Assembly: GCA_020736575.1 (NCBI GenBank)
Contig: JAGPYM010000007.1
Span: 1,364,001-1,428,000, forward strand
Source: Thelonectria olida
Taxonomy: Eukaryota; Ascomycota; Sordariomycetes; Hypocreales; Nectriaceae
DNA length: 64,000 nt
Direction: 5' to 3'
This document shows positions 1-10,418 of this stretch, piece by piece (position 1 is the stretch's first letter; each line of letters starts with the position of its first letter). The notes beneath the pieces are model-generated. The model worked only from the letters and a program-made list of their open reading frames with translations, did no database searches and had not been told where the DNA came from. The position numbers and the translations under genes are program-made.

Positions 1-407
1 GGTCGCCGAGGTATTGCTACACGGGCCGAACGAGGATGGAGGAGGGCGTGGGCATACGTTTGACCAGCCTCAGCTGAACAGTGCCTTGGCGCTCTAGTTG
101 GAATAAGCCTCGCCGACCTCCTTCCAAGAGGCTCATCGCGGTAGATGTTGTTCTCATGAGCTTTTGCGACCAAGAGTACGAATCCTCTTCCGGATTGATA
201 AGAGGCCGCTATCGCTGCTGGCCCAAAGGAGTGTGGCGGCTAATTCCCGGCCCACTGCGTCATGGCGGGGTCCAGTTCCTGCCGATAAATTTTTTGGAAA
301 TTTTGGAATTTGGAGGGGCACCAGCCAGCGCACGGCGTCAAAATTCTAGCTGCATCGCGAATTGATCACGGATTTCACCTCGATTGACCGTTTACCCATA
401 ATTCGCC
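1..407. promoter_or_regulatory. Upstream region of the RRB1-like gene
   Basis: No convincing gene. The short open frames here lack family motifs and overlap each other in several frames. The stretch directly precedes the ATG at 408 and probably holds the promoter and 5' leader of the RRB1-like gene. I saw no clear TATA box. Confidence 0.4.
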
Positions 408-1919
408 ATGTCAAAACGTACCGCCGATGCCGAGCACGATGCTCCTCTCAAGGACCGTGACCGCCCCGAGAAGATGGACGTCGACGAGGACGCGGCCATG
501 GGCGAGTTTGAGGACGAGTTCGAAGACGAGTTTGAGAGCGAAGACGAGATTCTCGAGGCTGGTGTTGACGGAAGACCTGATGCTGAGCGGGAGGCCGAAG
601 AGAAGGGTGAGTTTCTCCGAAAGCTGGTCCATGAGATGCTAGACTAACACATGCCTTCTTCAGACGCCATGGAAGTCGACCAAGGAACCTTCATCGTCGG
701 CCGAAATAAACTCGAACCTGGCCAGACCCTCGCTCCCGATCTAACCACCTACGAGATGCTTCACAGCCTCAGCACGCCCTGGCCGTGCCTTTCTTTCGAT
801 ATTGTCAAGGATGGCCTAGGAGATAACCGCAAGGCCTACCCGGCTACCATGTACACTGTTGCTGGCACCCAGGCCGAGTCCTCGAAGACCAACGATAACA
901 AGATCATGGTAATGAAATTCAGTGGTCTCAGCAAGATGGACCGTGGCGAGTCCGATGATGAGTCAGGGGACGACGAAGAAGACTCCGATCCTATTCTCGA
1001 GAGCAAGAGCATTCCCATTAGCTCTACCACCAACAGAATCCGAGCCCACCAGATCCCTAGCTCAGATGGGCGACCTGTGACCACCCTTACGGCCACTATG
1101 ACCGAGTCGTCTAACGTCCTCATCCACGACATCACTCCCCACCTGGCCTCCTTCGACAACCCTGGAACTACCATTTCCGCCCAGCAGAACAAGCCCATTT
1201 CCACTGTGCGCGCGCACAAAAGTGAGGGTTACGCAGTTGACTGGTCTCCTCTCGCCCCTGGCGGCAAGCTGCTGACTGGCGACAATGATGGCCTCATTTA
1301 TGTCACCACGCGAACCGACGGCGGTGGCTGGGTCACCGACAACAGGCCGTTCCAGGGCCACACCAACAGTGTCGAGGAGATCCAGTGGTCCCCTTCGGAG
1401 CAGTCCGTTTTTGCATCTGCCTCAAGTGACGGCACGATTCGCATTTGGGACGTGCGATCCAAGTCGCGCAAGCCTGCCATCACTGTTCAGGCGTCCAATG
1501 TCGACGTGAACGTCATGTCGTGGTCGCGCCAGACCTCTCACCTGTTGGCCTCAGGAGACGATGCCGGAGTCTGGGGAGTCTGGGATCTGCGTCAGTGGAA
1601 GTCCAGTGCTGACAAGCCTCAGCCAATCGCCAGCTTCAACTTCCACAAGGAGCAGATTACCAGCGTCGAGTGGCATCCCACTGATGACTCCATCATGGCC
1701 GTTGCTGCTGCCGACAACACGGTCACTCTGTGGGATTTGGCTGTTGAACTGGATGACGAGGAGAGCAAGGATACAGCAGGAGTCAAGGATGTGCCACCGC
1801 AGCTGCTGTTTGTGCACTACCTCAAGGATGTCAAGGAGCTTCACTGGCACCCTCAAATTGCGGGCAGCTTGGTGGCCACGGGCGAAGAGTTTAGCGTCTT
1901 CAGGACCATCAGCGTGTAA
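408..1919 (+). CDS. RRB1: Ribosome assembly protein RRB1 / GRWD1-like WD40 protein
   Basis: Two exons, 408..606 and 664..1919, giving 484 residues. The 57-nt intron has a GTGAGT donor, a CTAAC branch site and a CAG acceptor, and joins frames exactly to give ...EEKDAMEVDQGTF. The N-terminus is very acidic (EFEDEFEDEFESEDE), followed by the family block MLHSLSTPWPCLSFD and a second acidic run near residue 185. WD40 repeats fill roughly residues 240-470, for example GHTNSVEEIQWSPSE and FASASSDGTIRIWDVRS. Family knowledge: yeast RRB1 and human GRWD1 are nucleolar/nuclear chaperones of ribosomal protein uL3 needed for 60S assembly. The length matches yeast RRB1 (about 510). Single-copy housekeeping gene; very confident. 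Confidence 0.95.
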
Positions 1920-2967
1920 GCGGGAGTAGGGAGGGTTTGGTATGCAGGGAGGAAGATGAAGGGAGGGAAAAGAGGGATTGGATGGACACGAAAAGTTCAA
2001 TGACATGGCGTATAATGATTCAAAGGGTGCATTTAAGCGATAGAAAGGTATTCGGCCAAAGATGTGCAAATGACCTTGCTTCTACTCTCTGACACGACTT
2101 TCTTGTGACGGCGCTCATTGAAGCCGGAGCGAATGAATTGATGCCATCTCGCCACGCGCTGGGCTTCCAAGGCCAATGCACGCAGGAATTACACCCGTTC
2201 CAAACAAGTTGGACAATAGCGTTAGCCTCTGGGTGATAGCTGTAGGCAAAGGGGGTGGCGTCTTTTGTTGACTGTCGATACTGGACGTGTCAGACATTCA
2301 CACCTTCGCCGTGGAAAGTGCTGAGAGTGGCAAAGTGTCAAGGGAGGGAGCCCTCGCCCTCGCGTGGCGTGGTAATCGAACTGAGACATCGAGCCCAATC
2401 AAGTATAATCTCTGGTATTCTTGTCAGGATGGCGTTGAGACAATCGTCGGTTGCCTCCTTATCCGACGCTGTATCTCGGAGTTTGGAGCAACTGGGCGTT
2501 GATACGTTGACTGAGCCATGGCTAACATTCGAGCATGTGCGCACTCGAGTCTCACTGTTGAAGAGCTGTCAAAGGAAGGTGAATGACAAAAGTGCACATG
2601 CCGGGTCATCTCATCCTCGTAAGTCGCCATTGAGACAACCTCCTCATCCAAGGGAGTTCTAGATGTCAGGGCTGATGCCAAGCCGGACTCGACTCCCGTG
2701 CCTAGAGATTCAGTGACCGGAAAACACTCCGGTAAGTAAGATCTGCTGCACTAGATGCCATTGGCAATCCTCGAGACTTGTTTGCCTGCTATGTAGGTCC
2801 CGATGTTGTGAGACATGCTCCGACGCGAGGCCCCTCATGGCACCCATTCCTCCCTCCCTTGCGTAAATTAATATCCTCAGTGCCCTCTCTCTCCGATGGC
2901 CCAACTTCCCCCCCTCTCTACTTGATCTGTTGCGCATTCACAGACGGGTCTGCATTCGGTGTCCCTC
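1920..2967. other. Intergenic stretch; possible small unrecognised frame
   Basis: About 1 kb with no recognised gene. A plus-strand frame from ATG 2429 to 2662 (78 residues) is followed by GTAAGT-like donors near 2619 and 2731, so a small spliced gene is possible. The peptide resembles no family I know and I could not build a consistent multi-exon model. The 3' part must contain the promoter of the gene starting at 2968. Confidence 0.3.
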
Positions 2968-4300
2968 ATGGACAACCTTCAAGATTCGCCCCGATGGGGC
3001 AACCCTTCGTACTCGGACGATCCTGACCGTGATCTGGAGTCGAATAATGAGAAGACAAGCACCCTCGCCCTCTACTCAAGGCGAAGAAGGCGTATGTGCC
3101 TGTCGCCCACTCGCATCACTTTATTGCTCCTTATCATCCTCATGACCATGAGCCTGATTTCCCCAGACTCGTTTAAGGTGAGTCTTGCTCCGCTTCCTAT
3201 TCCTCAAACATCATGGGATCGTGAGGATTGACGTTGAACAGGGCTGGCTTGATTCTTCCCGAGACTTTGTCAAAGTAAACCGCTTCGAAATGTCTAGAGA
3301 GCAACTGCGCAAGGCCGACACCCAGACCACCAACACACAATCAGGCCGACCAGCTGCCGCATCAAACAAGGCAGCGTTACCCTCGGGCGCACCCCAACCC
3401 ACCGGGGACATCATATCGCCCGGCCCCGTGTCGGGTGCGGACAAGGCCTTCCAGGAGAACGAGCCAGTCACGCCCAACTCGGACACGGCGTCGGCGGCGA
3501 AACCAGCTACCGACCAGCTGCTGAAGCCCACGTTCCCAGAGCTGCCCGAGCCAGCGGGACCGGCCCTCAACCGACCCATTGCACCACCTCCGGATAAGAA
3601 GATCTTGGCTAAGATTGGGTCGCAGAAGACGGGCAGTGTCCCGCCGCCTGAGACTGTTGAGAAGAATGTTGTGGTGCAGAAACTGACGACGGGTAAGGAG
3701 ATTGCCAAGGGAACTCAGCAGCAAGGAACTCAACAACAGACTGCTCAACAGCAATCTGGCCGAGAACAAACGACATCGTATGACCAAGACAGTTCTCTCC
3801 AGGGATCTAAGGATGCAACATACTCGGCTGGTAAAAATACTGCCCAAAACGCGACTCCATTTGGATCCAGATCTCAATCAACGACTAAGCAACAAAATGC
3901 GGTCCAAGGATCCAACGACGCAATGTACTCGGATGGCCAAAAGGGGACCCAACAACCGACGTCCTCTGGATCAACTACTGCGCAGCAGAAGGACTCAGTG
4001 AAGGGGTCCTTGGGTACAGACTATTCGACGGGTCAGCAAAAGGCGGTTGAACTAACGACTTCCTCCGGTTCAACAACCGTACAACAGCAACAGCAGCAGG
4101 AGGAACAGAACTCACCCAAGAAGCCCGGAGACTTTGGGTACCTGAGCTCGTCGAGCTCGTCTATCCAAAAGGACCAATCTCTTACATCAACGGGAGAGTC
4201 AACTTCAGCCGATGCAGGTGCTTCATCTTCTCAGCAATCGAGCACGGTCGAGGACTCCTTAGTGGTTGATCTGGCCGAGGATGGCGAGAACTATTATTGA
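2968..4300 (+). CDS. Single-pass membrane protein with Gln/Ser-rich repeat domain, function unknown
   Basis: Exons 2968..3177 and 3242..4300, 422 residues. The intron has GTGAGT donor and AACAG acceptor and is phase 0. I used the ATG at 2968; the open frame extends slightly further upstream but only with a GTG. Residues 1-45 are charged and end in RRRRR, followed by one hydrophobic segment (about residues 51-66, ITLLLLIILMTMSLI), so the short N-terminus is probably cytosolic and the long tail lumenal or extracellular. The tail is low complexity: Pro-rich near residues 105-215, then Gln/Ser/Thr-rich with three copies of a 32-35 residue repeat and a CAG-rich polyglutamine run. No catalytic motif. 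The topology is inferred and the function is not recognised. Confidence 0.75.
3794..4100 (+). repeat. Three tandem coding repeats of 32-35 residues plus a polyQ run
   Basis: Copies begin at about 3794, 3899 and 3995 (spacings 105 and 96 nt). Each starts with (S/A)-(L/V)-(Q/K)-G-S, has a YS-(A/D/T)-G block and ends in Gln-rich sequence: SLQGSKDATYSAG, AVQGSNDAMYSDG, SVKGSLGTDYSTG. A CAA/CAG run near 4081-4100 encodes about six Gln. The copies have diverged at the DNA level, so this is a protein-level repeat, not a recent duplication. Confidence 0.75.
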
Positions 4301-4458
4301 TCACTGATGCAAAAACTGTGGGAGTGCATGGGCCGGTGCAACGGCTGGACGATCGCTTGTTTTCCTTTTGTTTGTTGATTAGCATTATGATATCATCGGG
4401 AGTAATATTACAAGTCACTCCAGAGTCTAGAACATTGATGCGTCGTGATTCTCCGCCG

Positions 4459-6621
4459 TCATGTGGCTATCGTACATATCTCCATTTCTTCATCCAGTTG
4501 TTCTTTGTCCCAAGTCTTATTCGACATGGCGCCGCTCGCAAGGCGGATCATCTCGGCTACGAAGTTGTCCACCTGTTGCATGTAGATGCGTTTGTGAGGG
4601 GGCATGCCCTCTAGCGGCATGCCTCGAATGAGAAGCGCAGTCGAGCGCATCAGCTGCATGTCGAGCTGGGCTTGTGGTCCTAGAGGATCGGCGAGGATGT
4701 TGAGGCATAGTGCCTTGACGGCGACGGCCGGGTAGAAGCTGACCAGCGTGGCCACCCTGAGATGACCCGAGTTAGTCAATCGAGGTTGCGAGGAGGAAGT
4801 ACAGGCGAGAGCTTACCAAGATGCAACCGACACCAGCCCGTTGAGGGTCGCCCCCAGATACACTAGCGTTGAGCGGCTTGCTTCCAAGGAGAGGTTATTG
4901 CTAGATTGAACAGCGCCATCTCGCTGGGGAATAGAAGCATCGAGCTGGAGCTGTGGACGAATATCGGGCTCGAACGGATTCAGCCTCCCACTCGCCTGGT
5001 GGATCGTGATGATGAGATGGTGGTATTCCAGGTGCAAGCTAACGTAGCGCGTGCTCGGAGGCAGCTTCAATTCAGGCAAGCGAACATGAGCCTTGTCGAG
5101 GATGGAGAGCGCAGGCCGCACTTCGGCTGGCAGGGACAATCGCCAGTTCTCGAGTTCGTCGTCCAGTTCTCGAATGGTCCGGAGCACGTCGGCGTCGGAC
5201 TTGGCTTTGGCCTGCGGTGAATAGAGCGAGTTGTATGTCTTGGACTTGAGATGGCTTAGGCTGAGGTCAGTAGGGAACACTTGATGCATAAAGGCGAAGT
5301 CTGAGCTGTGATTGGGGTGAGAGCTGGAAGAGTCATGGTCTGTGAGCGGGGTGAGGTCGCAGTAGTCGTCCTGAATGAGAGGGGGATTGCCGGTCCGTAG
5401 AGTGATGTGCTTGTCGAAGATGTAGCATTGCCAGAAGAGCATGCGCAGCTGGCGCTTCATGCGGTTCCCTTGAGATGGGTTGGTGTCGTGCGAGTCTAGT
5501 GGTGTACTGACATGTCCGCCAAGAAGAAAGACCAGGCGAGAAGCAACAGAGTGCATCAGTATCGCAGATTGATAATGTCCTGAGAAGATGTGATATAAAT
5601 GCTTCAAACACGTTAGCTTTTTGGCTGAGGCGTGGAAGTGATTGTGCTCACCAGCATAGTAATGGTCTGAAGCACCACAATATCGGCCGTGTCGAGAAGG
5701 CCTGAGACTATGCGATAGGCCTCTGCTGCATAGACGGTGCAATCTACGGAAAAGAAGATGCCGCTGTTCCCCTGAAGATAACACATGACGGAGACGAACG
5801 CTAGAACGCATGCCCTGGCACTTATGCCGTCAACACTGAACTGGTCTTCTTCTGAGCTGTAGGCCTGTGTGATTGTCTCTTCGAATAACACCGGGTCGAT
5901 GACTGGGTGAATGAGTCGCATTGAAGATTTCGAGAACTGCTCAAGGACTTGCCTCACAAGGACTTCTTCGGGAAGGTCATAGAGATCTCCCTGCGAATGA
6001 CGCGACGCTGTGACTGCTCGGTTAAATGAGACATCCTCTGCGACCTTGGACAAGGAGCATCCCTCGTCGAACCCCGAGAAAGCCGGGAGGGATATGGAAC
6101 TGTGCAGCTCATGACTAGGTATTGATAGAACTGAGGATCGCTCAAAGCTGGAGAGAGTGAATGCCACGTTCGGGGGGCGAGTAATTGTGGCCACCTGTGT
6201 TGAGATTGCCGAGACAAGTGTGTCTGGAGATTTATTGCTACTTTCATTCCGGGTGATCAGTCGATCAAGGGCGTCCTCGATATGTTCAAGACGGTAAGAC
6301 AAGCTCTGCTCATCACTGAACTTGCTCCTGGGCGAAACTCAAGAGAGCCTGTTAGTCCAGCACCTTTCAACTCCTGGCAACGCAAAAGGACGGACGGAGC
6401 TCACGTAGGCTTGGCTTTCTTCCTGCGGCCCCTCACTCTGTTGAAGGTGCAGCTGAGGTCATGGTGCCGACACCAATCGCACGCGGGTTCCGACTTGACC
6501 TTTTCGCATTGGATCTTCTCATGTGTCAACGGTTAACGTCACTGCAGGCGGATGGACTACTAACCTTGCGCTTGTGACAGGCATCACATGCCTTCTTTCT
6601 CATTAAGGCCAAGGGGTCCAT
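4459..6621 (-). CDS. Zn2Cys6 fungal-specific transcription factor
   Basis: Five exons: 6621..6565, 6514..6405, 6327..5652, 5601..4817 and 4756..4459, giving 641 residues. All four introns have GT-AG ends and keep frame; three have CTAAC-like branch sites. The zinc cluster is complete only after splicing: CDACHKRK from exon 1 joins IQCEKVK and CDWCRHHDLSC from exon 2, i.e. C-x2-C-x6-C ... C-x2-C-x6-C, with a basic linker RGRRKKAK. The middle homology region (about residues 130-500) has the Fungal_trans signature, e.g. RQLRMLFWQCYIFDKHITLRTG near residue 330. Nuclear DNA-binding regulator with unknown targets. It faces away from the secreted AttH-like gene at 7802 across a 1.2 kb shared upstream region, so regulation of that gene is an inference worth testing. 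Confidence 0.9.
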
Positions 6622-7801
6622 AGTGACGGTGGACGGCATGCATCAGCCGCGGCGGGGGGAATCGATCTGGTGCTCTCGGGAGTCGAGTGGCGTGGTACCA
6701 AGTCAAGTGGCCGCCTGCGAACTGCCGACTTTAATTCTCAAAGGTCCCTCCAATGCGGATGAGAATGAATTGAGAGAAGCCTTGGCTGGACACAGGCGAG
6801 ACCTCCCTGACGTGTCGAGGCGCTGGGGGACTATATACCACTTACTCAGCGGCAAGTGTCCCGATGAGGATTAGGAGGCTCCGCCACATCTCGATAGACA
6901 TGCCATGATGCAAATGGTAATTGAGGGAGGGCAGAAGGCCCGCTTCCGGCAGTGGAAACGAAGCTATCCCTGTTCGTTTAAGGGACTACTTCGTACTGTC
7001 TGTCCGACCACGTCTCCCGGTCATGGCTTAGACGTTACTAGAGCTTAATCATGATCGTATTCAAGACGGTTCATTGACTTCGCAGATTGCTTCCTTGATG
7101 GTTTGGTGAATTGCTTGCGCAAGCATGGATGCACGGACTGGTGGTTCACGACTCGGAGTCTACATAGTTCCCGAACTGCCGAGTTTTGCTCCTAAATCAG
7201 CCATGGTCGTGAAGTAGTTGAATGAGCCCTTGTTTACATAAGCGGAGTTTCAAAGTGTCCATCACTTATACATGTCAACTACTGTGTTGGCACAGCTGAG
7301 GACTGCTTATAAGAACATACGGATTTAGACTACCTATCGTGACATGCAATAGAGCCCTAAGAAAATCGTCAGAAGAGAAAACGGGTAAAACCCTTCATAT
7401 TAAAATTGACTAGAAATTGTACGATGATGACACAATTCCCAAGGAAACGCGCCTACTATCACCCTCCCCATCCTCGTCCGGCGACTCGGTGCGCACTCGG
7501 AATCAACAAATACCCATCACCTACCGACGCCGGATTTCGCCGTCTGTCAAGGCCTAGTTTTCCTATGTCGTATGTCAGGGTCCCTGGTGGCGATCGGAGG
7601 GCGAGATACCGATACGCCGATATGTATATCTTGTTTTGAACTGGACTTTGCATATTCGTTTCTATAAAGACGCCCGACCTAGACGATTGAGAAAGAACTG
7701 TCAGCCGTCGAGACACCAATTCCCTCACTGTTCAACCTTTTGTCCTCCAAAAAGGACCACTACAATTATATCCTCAGTTCTACCATCAGAGAAGAATAGC
7801 C
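6622..7801. promoter_or_regulatory. 1.2 kb divergent intergenic region
   Basis: Lies between the start of the Zn2Cys6 gene (minus strand) and the ATG of the AttH-like gene (plus strand), so it should hold both promoters. No open frame here shows a family motif. A TATAAAGA sequence near 7661-7668 lies about 135 nt before the ATG at 7802 and is a plausible TATA element. Confidence 0.5.
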
Positions 7802-8910
7802 ATGAAGCTCGCCAAGCTCTTCGCCTTAGCCAGTTTAGGCATATCAGTGCTCGGTGCTAGCACCCCGAAGAAGTACCAATTCAAACCAGAGGCCGAGACT
7901 ACCTGGCAGAACGTAGGTCTCGTCACGTCCTCTCAAATAATCAAGACTAACCAGAGCAGTCCCATATTCCTGCTCTTATCAATCTCACCGAGAGTCAACA
8001 TGATGTCCCAAGAGGCTCATCCTACTGGATGAGCTCTTTCATCACTACTACTCGTGGCAAGCAGTACCTAGCCATATCCCATATCATGACGCCATTCAAG
8101 AATATCTGCCGATCCTCTGTCCTGGACCTAGCCTCCTATGAGTACTGGGTGGACTTTAGCTACTGCAACAGCGTGGCCGATAACACCTCGGAGACATCTC
8201 AACCTTTCGCAATTGATTTCGAAGGCTACGGCTTTGGATCAACGACGGATGACAATATCTCCAAGATGTACGCGTACGCCAACTCAAACAACGCCTCCCA
8301 CTCTTTCAACATCACTTGGGAGTCCACGGCCAAAGCCGTTCTCAATGGCGGCTCAGGAGTCATCGGGTTTGGGCCAGAATCAGCCAATGCGACGGAATGG
8401 GGTATTCCGGCAGGCAAGACAGACGGAAGCCTGACGCTCGACGGAAAGACGAGCGAGATTGACACCGAGAACTCCTTCACCTGGTACGACCGCCAGATCT
8501 CGTATGGATCTCCTCGAAACTGGACCTGGTTCGAACTCACCTTTCCCGGCACCGAAATCAAAGCCAGCATTTGGGCACAGGATGGAGGCCCTGCTGAAGG
8601 CGATGTTACCTATACGTTCGCGACTGTTCGCATCGGCGAGTCGCAACTTGTGCTGGCGTATGAATTGATCCCGGACATGTCGAACACGTGGACGTCGCCC
8701 AACTCGGGACTCGTTTACCCGCTCAGCTGGAAGCTCAAATTTGAAAACGGCGATTACCTTACTGTCAAGTCTGTGCGGGCTGACCAGGAGATGTATGGGT
8801 GGAAGGATCCTTTGGATTCGGCATATGAGGGCTTCATCACGACGTCTGGCAAGTTTTTCGGGCAGAAGCATGGCTACGGGGTTGTCGAGCTTGTTACCAT
8901 CTATCAGTAA
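7802..8910 (+). CDS. Secreted AttH / kievitone-hydratase-like lipocalin-fold protein
   Basis: Exons 7802..7912 and 7960..8910, 353 residues. The 47-nt intron has GTAGGT, a GACTAAC branch site and GCAG, and exon 2 continues as SHIPALINLTESQHDVPRG. Residues 1-18 form a signal peptide ending near VLGAS. Several N-glycosylation sequons (NNTS-like, NASH, NITW, NWTW) fit secretion. The fold clues are the repeated Trp-rich strands NWTWFELTFPGTEIKASIW, YTFATVRIGES and a C-terminal LKSVRADQEM-like block, as in AttH/CrtC-type hydratases. Known relatives include kievitone hydratase (isoflavonoid phytoalexin detoxification) and Diels-Alderase-like tailoring proteins. Which reaction this one catalyses cannot be read from sequence. 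A Zn2Cys6 regulator lies upstream and an SDR is convergent downstream. Confidence 0.7.
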
Positions 8911-8975
8911 GCTAGTTAGCACGCAGAGATACTGACACTTCTTCGATTCATGTATATAGAAACAATTGATCCACC

Positions 8976-10029
8976 CTAAGCCTTTGAGTACTGTTCCTCA
9001 CACCAGTCCCAAAACTTCACACAATAGCCCAGCCCGCCCTCTTCCTCTGGAGTCATGGCCTTGATAATGTCCTGTCGAGGAGACGCACTGTCTGGCCGGA
9101 TTCTGCCCCAGGGAATAATGTATGAACCATTGTGCTCCGGCGTGATCTCAGGCGACAACCCTGCATAGAGCCCAGTGTAGGCCCCAAACTGGGTCTCGTG
9201 CAGAAACATATTCAAGAACAACATGATGTGTCCCGGCATGCCATCGTAAGAGCCGGCTTTAACGTTGCCGGGGTTTATTGTCACACTCACGATGCCTTTA
9301 CTTGCGTAACGCCGAGCCATTTCTCGACCGAGCATCCAGCTGCCGACTTTGGAAACGCTGTAGTTGCGTATGCGGTCCTCGGTTCCGTGTTCCAAACGAT
9401 CAAACTCGATGCCGTTGCGGGGTGCGTCTTGGTCCGAGATACTCGACGTCCAGACTACTCTGACGGATCCAGGGACAGTTGCTGCGTCGGCGGCTGCGCG
9501 CAGTTGAGGCTCAAGCAACTGTGTGAAGAGCAGGGTTGCAACGCAGTGCATCCCGACCAAGGCCTCCAGACCTTGGGCCGTCTTTGCCTGGGCCTCGATG
9601 CGATACGGGCCCATTCCTGCATTGTTCCAAAGGGCATGGAGCTGGGGCTCTTGCGCGGCAAAGGTGGAAGCTGCCGATCTGACTGATGTAAGGTCATTGA
9701 GATCTAGCTGGAGGAATTTGAGTTGGCCCGGAGAGGTTGGTGGTGTTTCGGGGTTGGTAATCTGTTTGATCGCATTTGTAGCGCGCTCCTATTATTACGA
9801 TTAGATACAGCATCATAAACATCGGTTCTCGATTTAATCTTACCTCGGATCTCGAAGCCATGTAGATTGTGGCGCCAGTCCCATAGAGGATCTTGCACAG
9901 CTCAAATCCGACACCAGAGTTGCCACCTGTTACGATAAAGACCTTTCCCCGTTGAGAAGTGACATTCTTCTCTGTGAGGACTGGCTTGGGAGGGAATAAT
10001 TGTGTGTATAAGCTGCGGAGAGACGCCAT
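8976..10029 (-). CDS. Short-chain dehydrogenase/reductase
   Basis: Exons 10029..9844 and 9788..8976, 332 residues. The intron has GTAAGA and ATAG ends and is phase 0; the join gives MASRSEERATNAIKQITN. Start chosen at the ATG at 10029, because the open frame upstream of it is non-conserved. NAD(P)-binding TGGNSGVG near residue 35, NNAG after the second exon's first third, a serine-rich WTSS strand, and the catalytic YSVSK all fit a classical SDR of the WW-oxidoreductase/retinol dehydrogenase-like group. Substrate unknown. It ends 65 bp from the AttH-like gene in convergent orientation, and a second Zn2Cys6 gene follows on the same strand, so a shared pathway is possible. Confidence 0.9.
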
Positions 10030-10418
10030 TGTGTCGGTCTGTTTGTGGATATCTCGGCTTGGGAAGTTGCAGTGTTGAGGTAGACGTTTGTGCATATGGC
10101 GTAATGTGATTAAGAAAAGAGGAAATCATGGAAATATTCTAAATGAGGTGGCTTTAAGTAGTTGTTATCGAGAGCGGACTTTGCGGTGCTGATGCCTCGA
10201 GCAATAGCTAGTTGGCGGAATTCCGCCTCGTCCAGCGGCCACATACTGCTTTTCAAGACGGAATGTAATAAGCATAGCGGACTGATACGACGTGATTGAT
10301 ATCGGTAACACTAAATTTCCGAGCAATTATTCGGATGCTGTATATTTCTCTCGTCCATGTTCGGGGGGGTGTTTCCCTCTCTTTCGTCTCTAGCACTCTT
10401 TTGCAGCCCCTGTGACGA
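10030..10418. promoter_or_regulatory. Promoter region of the SDR gene
   Basis: 389 bp between the SDR start and the 3' end of the second Zn2Cys6 gene, both on the minus strand. It must contain the SDR promoter and the regulator's 3' untranslated region. No gene seen. Confidence 0.4.

Noticed and set aside
2255..2662. 135-codon plus-strand frame with donor-like sites nearby
   Set aside because: No recognisable domain and no consistent exon chain; kept only as a remark under the intergenic entry.
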